From Streptomyces sp. NBC_01465 (GTDB lineage: Bacteria > Actinomycetota > Actinomycetes > Streptomycetales > Streptomycetaceae), in contig NZ_CP109467.1 of assembly GCF_036227325.1 (NCBI RefSeq), positions 7,068,001 to 7,132,000 of the forward strand: a stretch of 64,000 nt of DNA, given 5' to 3'. The notes beneath the pieces were generated by a model. That model was given only the letters and a program-made list of their open reading frames with translations, was not told the DNA's origin and did not search any database. Within the stretch, counting starts at the first letter, position 1; each line of letters opens with the position of its first letter. Shown here in pieces: positions 32,062 to 40,469 of this stretch. The translations under genes and the position numbers were made by a program.

Positions 32062-34002
32062 CTAAAGGGTGTTCGCCGCGTCGAGACGCAGCACCACCAC
32101 CCCGTACGGAGGCAGCACCACCGTGTCCACCGCGCCGCCCCCCGGTTCGGAGAGCAGGTGCCCGGCCTCGGTCACCGGCTTCACCCGGAGCTCCTCCGGG
32201 CTCTGGCTGACCAGCCAGACGAAGCGGTGCCCCTCCTCGTGGACCAGCAGGTCCACGGCGACGCGCGGATCGTCGACGGTCACCGGACGCCGTACCCCCG
32301 CGTGCACGGCGAGCGCGTCGTACAGCCTGCTCGTCGCCTCCGGATTGACCCGCGGAGTCACGGCCGCCATGTGCTCCAGCGGATACGTGCACAGCACCAC
32401 GCTCCCGGCGCCGATCCGGCGGCTCAGCAGCGCGGGCCGTCCCCGGCCGTCGGTCGCGAGCACCTCGGCGCCCTCCGGCTCCACCGGCAGGAACGATCTG
32501 CTGCTGTCGGTGCCGGCGGTACGGAAGGCCAGGGTGGCGCCCTCGGGGAGGTTGCCGAAGGGCTGCAGGAAGGTCAGGACGGTCTCGTCGTCCTCGATCG
32601 GGTTGACCATCCCGTACTCCAACTGGTGTTGCACGCCGAAGAGTTGGTCGAGGTGTGCGTACCAGGGCCCGCGCTGCTCGTCGTGGCTGCCCGCGCAGTA
32701 CGAGACATAGACCGTGGCCCCGCCGCGCGCCAGCTCCTCCAGCCGGTACCAGCCGGAGGCGAGCAACTGCTTGGTGGCGGGCACCAGATACAGCCGGTGG
32801 CCCTCCGGCAGCCCGTTGCTCTCGCGGACCACGGCGGCGGGGGCGTCGGCGAGGCGGGCCGCGATCCACGACTGCCGGGCGGTCTGCTCCACATGCCGGC
32901 GGTCCTCGGGCCGGGTGAAGGGGTAGAGCGTGTCGAGGTACGAGGAGACGACCAGGGCCGTGTCCGTCTCCGCGCGGGTGCACCGCTCGAAGTCGACCGC
33001 CTCCAACACCCGAGCGAAGTCGCGGAGTTCGAGCAGCTGGGGCTTGGCGGCTCCGGTGGAGTCGGTGAGCCCGAAGTGCATCTCGAAGGGATGGTGGCTG
33101 TACGGGGGCTGGTCGCGCAGCGTGTCGTAGTCGGTGTTGTTCCAGGCGATCCAGCCCGTCGCCCCGGCCAGCAGAGAGTTGTGCAGGGCCTGGCGGTAGT
33201 AGCGGGCCGCATGGGCGCCCGAGGCGAAGTCGGAGGTCAGGCCGAACTCCTCCAGGACCACGGGGCGGCCGAAGGACCCGGTCAGCTCGCAGACCCAGGC
33301 GGCCGCGTAGTGCTGGCGCACCACGTCGTCCTCCATGCGGTAGACGTGCGGGCCCAGCCAGTCGGTGAGGGCGGCGGTGTCGCGCAGTGAGAAACCGTTG
33401 TCGTGGCCGGAGTTCTCCAGACCCCAGGCGCCGTCGCCGAGCGAGACGGGCTGGGTGGCGCCGCCGGCCCGCACCGCGTCGACGAGGATCTGGGCCCAGG
33501 AGGCGACGGACTCGCGGGTGGCACCCTCGGCGCCGTAGATCGGCATCTCGTTGGAGATCAGCCAGCCCGCCACGGCCGGATGGTCCTTGAAGCGCCGGGT
33601 CATCTCGCGGGCGAACCAGGCCTGTCGGGCGACCAGCCAGACGTCGGTGTAGAGGTCGCGGCCCCCGCGCCAGACGGGGTCCCAGTTCTCGCCGGACATG
33701 TGGCCGACGATGAAGGTCGGCACGGTGGTCATGCCGAGCTCCTGGTGCCGGTCGAGGAAGTCCCGGTAGCGGTCGCAGAGGACGTCGTCGACGCGGTGCG
33801 GTTCGGGGTGGAAGTCCGGCCAGTAGAAGAACGACCGGGTCATGTTGAGCCCGTGCTCGTGCAGGACGCGCAGCTCCCCGGTGACGGTCTCCCCGTCGTA
33901 CGAGCGCCACATCAGCGGACCCCCGGCGCGGGACCAGAAGTTGGCGCCCAGCCAGGTGGCGGGGGAGCGGTCGGAGGGAATGCGGGCAGCAGGACGCTCC
34001 AT
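32062..34002 (-). CDS. Glycoside hydrolase, clan GH-A (GH5/mannanase-like)
   Basis: A 646-residue TIM-barrel glycosidase without a signal peptide, so probably cytoplasmic and acting on imported oligosaccharides. The general acid is Glu152 in WLISNEMP and the nucleophile is in VVLEEFGLTS (Glu251/252), the paired sites of clan GH-A. After the barrel (to about residue 330) come a beta-galactosidase-trimerisation-like domain (ALVVSSYLDTLYPFTR, YVSYCAGSHDEQ) and a C-terminal beta domain ending GVVVLRLDA. AGGGAGA precedes ATG 34002. Two LacI-type operators lie in its promoter beside the lacI-type gene. Linkage specificity (beta-mannan, beta-glucan or beta-galactan) is not decidable. Confidence 0.88.
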   Translation of the reverse strand: MERPAARIPSDRSPATWLGANFWSRAGGPLMWRSYDGETVTGELRVLHEHGLNMTRSFFYWPDFHPEPHRVDDVLCDRYRDFLDRHQELGMTTVPTFIVGHMSGENWDPVWRGGRDLYTDVWLVARQAWFAREMTRRFKDHPAVAGWLISNEMPIYGAEGATRESVASWAQILVDAVRAGGATQPVSLGDGAWGLENSGHDNGFSLRDTAALTDWLGPHVYRMEDDVVRQHYAAAWVCELTGSFGRPVVLEEFGLTSDFASGAHAARYYRQALHNSLLAGATGWIAWNNTDYDTLRDQPPYSHHPFEMHFGLTDSTGAAKPQLLELRDFARVLEAVDFERCTRAETDTALVVSSYLDTLYPFTRPEDRRHVEQTARQSWIAARLADAPAAVVRESNGLPEGHRLYLVPATKQLLASGWYRLEELARGGATVYVSYCAGSHDEQRGPWYAHLDQLFGVQHQLEYGMVNPIEDDETVLTFLQPFGNLPEGATLAFRTAGTDSSRSFLPVEPEGAEVLATDGRGRPALLSRRIGAGSVVLCTYPLEHMAAVTPRVNPEATSRLYDALAVHAGVRRPVTVDDPRVAVDLLVHEEGHRFVWLVSQSPEELRVKPVTEAGHLLSEPGGGAVDTVVLPPYGVVVLRLDAANTL

Positions 34003-34087
34003 CGGTGAATTCTCCCTGAGGGCGCTGAGGGCAGCTGGCATGACAGGTGCGGCCCGTTGCGGACGGGCGTGCCGCGCTTTCCACAGC

Positions 34088-34137
34088 AGTGAACCGCTGT
34101 ACCGGTTTAGCGTCAACCCCTCGGTAAACCGGTTTAC
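34088..34137 (-). promoter_or_regulatory. Promoter of the glycoside hydrolase gene with two LacI-type operators
   Basis: GTAAACCGGTTTAC (34124-34137) is a perfect 14-bp palindrome; a second, CTAAACCGGTACAG on the minus strand (34110-34097), shares the AAACCGGT core. Between them on the minus strand is TTGACG (34116-34111), with TTCACT (34093-34088) 17 bases further as a weak -10. A CCGG-centred palindrome is the classic LacI-family operator form, and one copy lies between -35 and -10, ideal for repression. The first palindrome overlaps the lacI-type stop codon. Confidence 0.7.
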
Positions 34138-35147
34138 TTGACCGGGGCCGCCACGCTCCCCCGCAGCGTCAGCCGGGGCGCGGGATCCTCCAGGTCCGCC
34201 ACCTCGAGCCCGCCCGCCGCCGCCCGCAGCAGCCGCGCCGCATGGGCCCCGTACCCGGCGATGTCCCGGCTGAGGGCCGTCAGTGCGGGGTGGACCAGCT
34301 CGCAGAGGGCGGAGTCGTCCCAGGCCACCAGTGAGACGTCGGCGGGCACGTGCAGCCCCATCGACTGGACGGTGGCGAGCCCGGAGACGGCCATCACGTC
34401 GTTGTCGTACATGATCGCCGTCGGCGCCTCGCCGCCGGACAGCAGCGCCCGGGTGGCCGCGGCTCCCGCCTCCCCGCTGTAGTCGGTCTCCACCGTGCAC
34501 CCCGACAGCCCCAACTCCCGTACGGCCGCGTCGAATGCGGCCCCACGGATCACGGTGTGCCGCAGCCGCTCGGGTCCGCCCACCCGCGCCAGCCTGCGAT
34601 GCCCCAGGTCGGCGAGGTGGCGTACGACGGTGTGCACGGCGGCCGCGTCGTCGCTCCAGACCGCGGGCAGCGCGCCCGTGCCGACCGGCGCGCCGAGCAC
34701 CACGGCCGGCATGCCGAGCTCTTCGAGCACCGTCACCCGGGCGTCGTCGGCCTGCAGGTCCACCAGGAACACCCCGTCCACGCGGCGCTGCGCCCACCAG
34801 GACTTGTAGAGCGCGACCTCCGCCGCCTGGTCCTCGGCCATGGTGAGCACCAACGGCGTTGCGTCCCTGATCAGTTCGGACTGGATCCCCGAGATCAGCT
34901 GCATGAAGAAGGGTTCCAGGCCGAGGGTGCGCGCCGGCCGGTCGATGACCAGGCCGAACGCCCCCGCCCTTCCGTCGGAGAGCGCGCGGGCGGCGCTGTT
35001 GGGCTGCCAGCCGAGCTCCTCCGCGATGGCGAGGATGCGGCGGCGGGTCGGTTCGGAGACGCCGGGGCGGTTGTTGAGCGCAAAAGACACCGCGCCCTTG
35101 GTGACTCCGGCGCGCCGGGCGATGTCCGCCATCGTGGGGCGCTTCAC
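34134..35147 (-). CDS. LacI-family transcriptional repressor
   Basis: A 337-residue sugar-responsive repressor. The DNA-binding part is at the N-terminus: TMADIARRAGVTKGAVSFALNN, with hinge GWQPNSAARALSDGR. The periplasmic-binding-like core follows (FGLVIDRPA, GVFLVDLQ, HLADLGHRRLARVGGP, DVSLVAWDDS). GTG 35147 (VKRPTMADI) is chosen by family alignment; ATG 35219 would add 24 residues and neither has a good ribosome-binding site. It lies between the glycoside hydrolase gene and a divergent CUT1 sugar transporter, with CCGG-centred sites in front of both, so it probably controls both plus itself. Confidence 0.9.
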   Translation of the reverse strand: MKRPTMADIARRAGVTKGAVSFALNNRPGVSEPTRRRILAIAEELGWQPNSAARALSDGRAGAFGLVIDRPARTLGLEPFFMQLISGIQSELIRDATPLVLTMAEDQAAEVALYKSWWAQRRVDGVFLVDLQADDARVTVLEELGMPAVVLGAPVGTGALPAVWSDDAAAVHTVVRHLADLGHRRLARVGGPERLRHTVIRGAAFDAAVRELGLSGCTVETDYSGEAGAAATRALLSGGEAPTAIMYDNDVMAVSGLATVQSMGLHVPADVSLVAWDDSALCELVHPALTALSRDIAGYGAHAARLLRAAAGGLEVADLEDPAPRLTLRGSVAAPVK

Positions 35148-35178
35148 GGGCGGGACCTGGGAGTTCGATTCATTTCGA

Positions 35179-35192
35179 CTAATCCGGTTCAG
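35179..35192. promoter_or_regulatory. Probable LacI operator in the lacI/ABC divergent region
   Basis: CTAATCCGGTTCAG matches its reverse complement at 10 of 14 positions and shares the CCGG centre with the two operators at 34097-34137. It lies 32 bases before the repressor start codon and about 70 bases upstream of the transporter promoter, suitable for autoregulation and perhaps control of the transporter. Confidence 0.5.
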
Positions 35193-35257
35193 TAGACGGG
35201 GCGGATTGATTCTCGACATCGTCGGACATCGCTCGGCAGAAAAGCAATGCACCGGCA

Positions 35258-35287
35258 TTGACTCAGGCTTTCCGGCGCCCTTAATTT
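35258..35287 (+). promoter_or_regulatory. Vegetative-type promoter of the CUT1 transporter operon
   Basis: TTGACT (35258-35263) and TAATTT (35282-35287) are separated by 18 bases, close to the HrdB consensus and embedded in the only AT-rich patch of the divergent region. The start codon of the binding-protein gene is 70 bases downstream, leaving a leader with GAGCTAGGGA before ATG 35358. Confidence 0.65.
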
Positions 35288-35357
35288 TCACGGCACCGAC
35301 GGTGCGCGGACCGCCGTTCGGCCCTCCATCCGTGCCACGACGAGCTAGGGAACAGCC

Positions 35358-36695
35358 ATGGTGCACATACGGATACGGACACGGACAACGACGTTCGCCG
35401 GAGCGCTGGTCGCCACCGCGCTGCTGACCGCGGCCTGCACCGGCAGCGGAGGCAGTGCGAAGGGAGCGGACGCGAAGGCCCCCACGGACCCGAAGAAGGT
35501 CTCGGGGACCATCACCGTCCTCACCCACAAGACCGACCTGGTGCAGGACGGCACGATGAAGAGGTACGCGGACGAGTTCAACAAGATCTACCCCAAGGTG
35601 ACGGTCAAGTTCGATGCCATCACCGACTACGAGGGGGAGGTCAAGATCCGGATGAACACGGAGAACTACGGCGACGTCCTGATGATCCCCGGCGTCATCC
35701 CCAAGGCCGACTACCCCAGGTTCTTCGCCTCCCTCGGCACCGAGGCCGAGCGCAGCAAGAAGTACCGCTTCACCGCGTTCACGACGGTCGGCGGCAAGAC
35801 GTACGGCCAGAGCCCGATGGGGTCGATCCCCGGGTTCACGTACAACAAGAAGGTGTGGAGTCAGGCAGGGATCACCAAGTGGCCCACCACGCCTGCGGAG
35901 TTCCTCGCCGACCTGAAGCAGATCAAGACGAAGACGGCGTCGATCCCGTACTACACCAACTTCAAGGACATGTGGCCGATGACCGCATGGACCTTCGCGA
36001 ACGGTTCGCTCAGCTGCGACGTCCAGGCCAACAACAAGCTCACCACCACCGACCCGTGGGCGAAGAACGGCGGCGAGCTGCGCACCGTCGACACCCTGCT
36101 CTACGACATCGTGCACGACGGGTACGCGGAGAAGGACCCGACGACCACGGCCTGGGAGGCGTCCAAGACCAAGCTGGCCAAGGGGCAGATCGCCACGATG
36201 TGGCTCGGCTCCTGGGCGACCGTGCAGATGCAGGGTGCCGCGAAGAGCGTCGGCACGAACCCCGACGACATCGGGTTCATGCCCTTCCCCGCCCAGGTGG
36301 ACGGCAAGTACTGCCCGGTCACGTCCCCGGACTACAACCAGGCCGTGAACATCCACTCCGCGCACAAGGAGGCGGCCCGCGCCTGGATCGACTGGTTCAC
36401 CGACAAGTCGGGTTACGCGGACTCGCAACTGACCATCTCGCCGCTCAAGTCGGCCCCGCTGCCCGCGATCCTCAAGCCGTACGAGGACGCGGGGGTCAAG
36501 TTCATCGAGCTCGACCAGACCAAGGGCGCACAGGTCAACGCGATCGACAACGAGTCGGAGATCGGCCTGAACAAGCCCGACTACCGGCAGGACCTGGTCG
36601 ACATCGCCCGCGGCGCCAAGAAGCAGAGCCTGGAGTCGTTCTTCGCCGACCTCTCCAAGCGCTGGACCGCCGCGCAGAAGTCCGCAGGGCAGTGA
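35358..36695 (+). CDS. CUT1 sugar ABC transporter substrate-binding lipoprotein
   Basis: A 445-residue extracellular solute-binding protein, family 1. The lipoprotein signal ends in LLTAAC with lipidated Cys27 and then a Gly/Ser/Ala-rich spacer. The mature part has the expected two-lobe layout (DEFNKIYPKVTVKFD, VLMIPGVI, FTYNKKVWSQAGI, GQIATMWLGSWA, AARAWIDWFT). It captures an oligosaccharide for the two permeases that follow. The GH-A glycosidase under the same regulator probably hydrolyses that sugar inside the cell. Its stop overlaps the next start (TGATG). Confidence 0.93.
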   Translation: MVHIRIRTRTTTFAGALVATALLTAACTGSGGSAKGADAKAPTDPKKVSGTITVLTHKTDLVQDGTMKRYADEFNKIYPKVTVKFDAITDYEGEVKIRMNTENYGDVLMIPGVIPKADYPRFFASLGTEAERSKKYRFTAFTTVGGKTYGQSPMGSIPGFTYNKKVWSQAGITKWPTTPAEFLADLKQIKTKTASIPYYTNFKDMWPMTAWTFANGSLSCDVQANNKLTTTDPWAKNGGELRTVDTLLYDIVHDGYAEKDPTTTAWEASKTKLAKGQIATMWLGSWATVQMQGAAKSVGTNPDDIGFMPFPAQVDGKYCPVTSPDYNQAVNIHSAHKEAARAWIDWFTDKSGYADSQLTISPLKSAPLPAILKPYEDAGVKFIELDQTKGAQVNAIDNESEIGLNKPDYRQDLVDIARGAKKQSLESFFADLSKRWTAAQKSAGQ

Positions 36696-37639
36696 TGGCA
36701 CAGACCACCGCACACCAGGCTCCCCCGGTGCAGCACGCGGTGCGGCCGGCGGAGGCGAAAGCCCCTGCACGCGCCCGCCGTTGGCGCGCCGTCACACCCT
36801 GGCTCTTCCTCGCCGCCCCACTGGTGCTCCTGGGGGTCTTCACCTACGCACCGGTCGCGAACATGATCGCGTACAGCTTCACCGACTGGGACGGCATCAG
36901 CCCCGAACTGCACTACACCGGGGTGGAGAACTACACCGAACTCTTCACCCGGCCCGCGCTGTTCCAGGTCTTCTTCGTCAGCGCCTACTACCTGGCCGCG
37001 TCCGTCGTGCAGATCGTCCTGGCCCTCTACTTCGCCACGATCCTCAGCTTCGACATCCGCTTCCGCAACCTCTTCAAGGGGCTGCTGTTCTTCCCGTACC
37101 TCATCAACGGTGTCGCCATCGGCTTCGTCTTCCTCTACTTCTTCCAGGACGGCGGCACCCTGGACACCGTCCTCGGTCTCTTCGGGGCCGGCGGCCACCG
37201 CGCGTGGCTCGGCACGGCGGAGTCCGCCAACAGCTCCATGGCCGGGGTGTCCGTCTGGCGCTACCTGGGTCTCAACTTCGTCCTCTTCCTCGGAGCGATC
37301 CAGTCGATCCCCGGCGAGCTGTACGAGGCGGCGGAGCTCGACGGCGCCAATCGCTGGCAGCAGTTCCGGCACATCATCGCGCCGAGCATCAGACCGATCC
37401 TGAGCCTGACCGTGATCCTGTCGATCTCCGGGTCGCTCTCCGCCTTCGAGATCCCGTACATCATGACCGGCGGTGCGACGGGCACGGAGACGTTCGTCAT
37501 CCAGACCGTGAAGCTCGCCTTCCAGTTCAACAAGACAGGGCTCGCCTCGGCCGCCGCGATCGTGCTGCTGCTGATCATCCTCGGGGTGACCTGGGTGCAG
37601 CGCCGTCTGGTCCCCGACGAAAAGGTCGACCTCGTATGA
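36695..37639 (+). CDS. CUT1 ABC transporter permease (MalF type)
   Basis: A 314-residue membrane protein with six predicted helices, the first at PWLFLAAPLVLLGVFTYAP. The EAA loop that contacts the ATPase is ELYEAAELDGANRWQQFRHI. It pairs with the next permease. ATG 36695 overlaps the binding-protein stop and its own end overlaps the next start (ATGAG), giving a tightly coupled operon. No ATPase gene is present; in Streptomyces such CUT1 importers share the MsiK ATPase encoded elsewhere. Confidence 0.94.
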   Translation: MAQTTAHQAPPVQHAVRPAEAKAPARARRWRAVTPWLFLAAPLVLLGVFTYAPVANMIAYSFTDWDGISPELHYTGVENYTELFTRPALFQVFFVSAYYLAASVVQIVLALYFATILSFDIRFRNLFKGLLFFPYLINGVAIGFVFLYFFQDGGTLDTVLGLFGAGGHRAWLGTAESANSSMAGVSVWRYLGLNFVLFLGAIQSIPGELYEAAELDGANRWQQFRHIIAPSIRPILSLTVILSISGSLSAFEIPYIMTGGATGTETFVIQTVKLAFQFNKTGLASAAAIVLLLIILGVTWVQRRLVPDEKVDLV

Positions 37640-38484
37640 GTACGCACACTGCCCGGGGCATGAACCGGACGGCCTCCGCGCTGCGTTACACGTCCCTGGT
37701 GGCAGCCTGCCTGGTCGTGCTGCTGCCGCTGGCCGCCGTCTTTCTGACCTCCCTCAAGAGCGCGCAGGAAATGGCGGACTCCGACGGGGCGCTGACCCTG
37801 CCGCACAACTGGCTGAACTTCGACAACTACGTCACGGCGTTCCGGGACGGCCGGATGCTCTCGGCCTTCGGCAACACGGCGTTCATCCTCTTCTTCTCGA
37901 TCACCGGCACGGTGCTCATCGGCTCCATGACGGCGTACGCCATCGACCGGTTCACGTTCCGTTTCAAGAAGCTGGTCGTCGCGCTCTTCCTGATCGCGAC
38001 ACTGGTGCCGGGGGTCACCACCCAGGTCGCGACCTTCCAGATCGTCAACAGCTTCGGCATGTTCGACACCCGGTGGGCGCCCATCGCCCTCTACATGGGC
38101 ACGGACATCGTCTCGATCTACATCTTCCTGCAGTTCATCCGCGGGATCCCGGTCTCCCTGGACGAATCGGCCCGCCTCGACGGCGCCAACGCCTTCACCA
38201 TCTACCGCAAGATCATCTTTCCGCTCCTGAAGCCGGCGATCGCGACGGTCGTCATCATCAAGGGCATCACCGTCTACAACGACTTCTACATCCCGTTCCT
38301 GTACATGCCGTCCGACGACCTGGGCACGATCTCCACCTCGCTCTTCCGCTTCAAAGGCCCCTTCGGAGCGCACTGGGAGACCATCTCGGCCGGCGCGGTG
38401 CTCGTCATCCTGCCGACCCTCGCCGTCTTCCTCTTCCTGCAGCGGTACATCTACAACGGGTTCACCCGGGGAGCGACCCGGTGA
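37636..38484 (+). CDS. CUT1 ABC transporter permease (MalG type)
   Basis: A 282-residue membrane protein with six helices (first YTSLVAACLVVLLPLAAVFL) and the EAA motif ESARLDGANAFTIYRKIIFPLLKP. It completes the importer with the upstream permease and binding protein. It overlaps the upstream gene by 4 bases. The next gene, a GntR regulator, starts 43 bases later behind its own promoter and palindrome and belongs to a different sugar system. Confidence 0.94.
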   Translation: MSTHTARGMNRTASALRYTSLVAACLVVLLPLAAVFLTSLKSAQEMADSDGALTLPHNWLNFDNYVTAFRDGRMLSAFGNTAFILFFSITGTVLIGSMTAYAIDRFTFRFKKLVVALFLIATLVPGVTTQVATFQIVNSFGMFDTRWAPIALYMGTDIVSIYIFLQFIRGIPVSLDESARLDGANAFTIYRKIIFPLLKPAIATVVIIKGITVYNDFYIPFLYMPSDDLGTISTSLFRFKGPFGAHWETISAGAVLVILPTLAVFLFLQRYIYNGFTRGATR

Positions 38485-38491
38485 CTACCCT

Positions 38492-38521
38492 TTGTCCGGA
38501 CAACCGGACGAGGACTACGCT
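38492..38521 (+). promoter_or_regulatory. Promoter and operator of the GntR gene
   Basis: TTGTCCGGACAA (38492-38503) is a perfect 12-bp palindrome. Its first half can serve as the -35 (TTGTCC), and TACGCT (38516-38521) is 18 bases on as a -10. Transcription would then begin at about 38528, exactly the GTG start, predicting a leaderless message repressed by GntR itself. Related half-sites stand at 32038-32051 and 39313-39326. Confidence 0.6.
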
Positions 38522-38527
38522 CCCCCC

Positions 38528-39292
38528 GTGTCCAAACCCATGGCCGACCCCGCGCTCAGTCTTGAACTCGGCGTGGACCGCACCAGCCCGGTCCCGCTCT
38601 ACTTCCAGCTCGCCCAGCAGTTGGAGGCGGCCATCGAGCGCGGCCGGCTCACCCCCGGCACCCTCCTCGGCAACGAGATCGACCTCGCGGGCCGCCTCGG
38701 GCTCTCCCGCCCGACCGTCCGCCAGGCCATCCAGTCGCTGGTCGACAAGGGCCTTCTCGTACGCCGCCGGGGGGTGGGCACCCAGGTCGTGCACAGCCAG
38801 GTCAAGCGCCCGCTCGAACTGAGCAGCCTCTACGACGACCTCCTCGCGGCGGGCCAGCGCCCCACGACCCGCGTCCTGTGCAACGACACCGTCCCCGCGA
38901 CCGCCGAGATCGCGGCAGCCCTCGCGGTCCCCGAGGGCAGCGAGGTCCAGCACGTCGAGCGACTGCGGCTCGCGTACGACGAGCCCATGGCGCACCTCTG
39001 CAACTACCTCCCCACCGGTCTACTGTCCCTGGACACCGACCAGTTGGAGGCCACGGGCCTCTACCGGATGATGCGCGCGGCGGGCATCACCCTGCACAGC
39101 GCCCGCCAGTCGGTGGGCGCCCGCGCCGCCGGCGCCGCGGAGGCCGTACGGCTCGGGGAGCCCGACGGGGCGCCGCTGCTCACGATGCAGCGCACCACCT
39201 TCGACTCCACCGGACGGGCCGTCGAATTCGGCACCCACGCCTACCGGGCCTCGCGCTACGCCTTCGAGTTCCAGCTCCTGGTCCGCCCGTAG
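38528..39292 (+). CDS. GntR-family regulator (HutC/UTRA type)
   Basis: A 254-residue repressor. The winged helix-turn-helix spans about residues 14-80 (VPLYFQLAQQLEAAIERG, then RLGLSRPTVRQAIQSLVDKGLLVRRRGVGT), and the UTRA effector domain follows (RVLCNDTVPATAEIAAAL, VQHVERLRLAYDEPMAHL, LLTMQRTTFDSTGRAVEF). UTRA domains bind sugars, sugar phosphates or related small molecules. GTG 38528 is preferred over ATG 38540 because the promoter points to it. It sits just before the CUT2 operon; the shared TGTyCkGACA sites suggest it controls itself, the operon and the Gfo/Idh gene. Confidence 0.9.
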   Translation: MSKPMADPALSLELGVDRTSPVPLYFQLAQQLEAAIERGRLTPGTLLGNEIDLAGRLGLSRPTVRQAIQSLVDKGLLVRRRGVGTQVVHSQVKRPLELSSLYDDLLAAGQRPTTRVLCNDTVPATAEIAAALAVPEGSEVQHVERLRLAYDEPMAHLCNYLPTGLLSLDTDQLEATGLYRMMRAAGITLHSARQSVGARAAGAAEAVRLGEPDGAPLLTMQRTTFDSTGRAVEFGTHAYRASRYAFEFQLLVRP

Positions 39293-39312
39293 AGCCGGTG
39301 GAGTTCGTAAGA

Positions 39313-39358
39313 ATGTTCTGACAAACCATTGACGGGGCAGCGCGCCCGCCGCTAGAAC
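39313..39358 (+). promoter_or_regulatory. Promoter and GntR-type operator of the CUT2 sugar operon
   Basis: ATGTTCTGACAAAC (39313-39326) lies three bases before TTGACG (39329-39334); TAGAAC (39353-39358) follows after 18 bases. The operator differs by one base from ATGTCCTGACAAAC at the Gfo/Idh promoter, where it also directly precedes the -35. Repression would occur by blocking polymerase at the -35. Confidence 0.6.
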
Positions 39359-39400
39359 TCCTCTGCCGCAACCCGGCGGCCGGGAGAGAAGGCGGACCCC

Positions 39401-40396
39401 ATGCGTACGACCCGTACAGCAGCAGCACTCCTCGTCGCCACGCTGACGCTCGCCGCCGCCGGCTGCTCGGGCTCGGGCGGCAAGGACGCCGAACCGAAGC
39501 CGTCCCAGCCGTCCAACGGTAAAGGGGTCTCCACCCCGCGTCTGAAGATCGCGATGATCACCCACTCCGGCGAGGGCGACACCTTCTGGGACATCGTCCA
39601 GAGCGGCGCCAAACAGGCCGCGGCCAAGGACAACGTGCAGTTCCTGTACTCCGCCAACAAGGACGGCGGCCAGCAGGCCCAGCTCATCCAGGCCGCCATC
39701 GACCAGAAGGTCGACGGGATCGTCGTCACCCTCGCCAAGCCCGACGCGGTCAAGGACGTCGTGAAGAAGGCCGTCCAGGCCGGCATCCCCGTGATCTCCA
39801 TCAACTCCGGCGCCGAGTTCTCCCAGCAGCTCGGCGCGCTCGGTCACATAGGCCAGGACGAGTCCGTCGCGGGCGAGGCGGTCGGCGAACAGCTCAACAC
39901 CGAGGGCAAGAAGAAGGCCCTCTGCGTCATCCACGAACAGGGCAACGTCTCCCTCGAAGCGCGCTGCGCGGGCGTGAAGAAGACCTTCAAGGGCTCCGTC
40001 TCGAACGTCAACGTCGACGGCACCAACACGCCCGCCGCCGCCTCCTCGATCACCGCGAAGCTCCAGGCCGCGAAGGACACCGACGCCGTCGTCACCCTCG
40101 GCGCGCCGATGGCGGACGCCGCAGTGAAGGCGAAGGGCGACGCGGGCTCGTCGGCCGAGGTGGACACCTTCGACCTCAACGCCAAGGTCGTGTCGTCCAT
40201 GAAGTCCGGCGCCATCGGCTTCGCCGTCGACCAGCAGCCGTACCTCCAGGGCTACCTCGCCATCGACGAACTGTGGCTCTACAAGACCAACCTCAACGTC
40301 ATCGGCGGCGGAAAGCCGGTCCTCACCGGACCCGCGATCCTCACCAAGAAGGACGTACCCGCACTGGAGAAGTACACCGCCGCCGGTACCCGATGA
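39401..40396 (+). CDS. CUT2 sugar ABC transporter substrate-binding lipoprotein (copy 1)
   Basis: A 331-residue ribose-binding-type (Peripla_BP_4) lipoprotein. The signal peptide ends LAAAGC with lipidated Cys22, followed by a Gly/Lys/Pro spacer. The core shows ITHSGEGDTFWDIVQSGAKQ, DGIVVTLAKPDAV, IPVISINSG and GFAVDQQPYLQGY, the sugar-contacting and hinge segments of the inositol/ribose class. A near-duplicate follows directly. Its promoter carries a GntR-type operator. Ligand likely a monosaccharide or polyol, unresolved. Confidence 0.92.
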   Translation: MRTTRTAAALLVATLTLAAAGCSGSGGKDAEPKPSQPSNGKGVSTPRLKIAMITHSGEGDTFWDIVQSGAKQAAAKDNVQFLYSANKDGGQQAQLIQAAIDQKVDGIVVTLAKPDAVKDVVKKAVQAGIPVISINSGAEFSQQLGALGHIGQDESVAGEAVGEQLNTEGKKKALCVIHEQGNVSLEARCAGVKKTFKGSVSNVNVDGTNTPAAASSITAKLQAAKDTDAVVTLGAPMADAAVKAKGDAGSSAEVDTFDLNAKVVSSMKSGAIGFAVDQQPYLQGYLAIDELWLYKTNLNVIGGGKPVLTGPAILTKKDVPALEKYTAAGTR

Positions 40397-40469
40397 CGGC
40401 CCCGCGACCTCACGTGACCCATACTTGGCCCGCACGAGATGTACGGAAGACCAAGAAGGGCACCACGTC

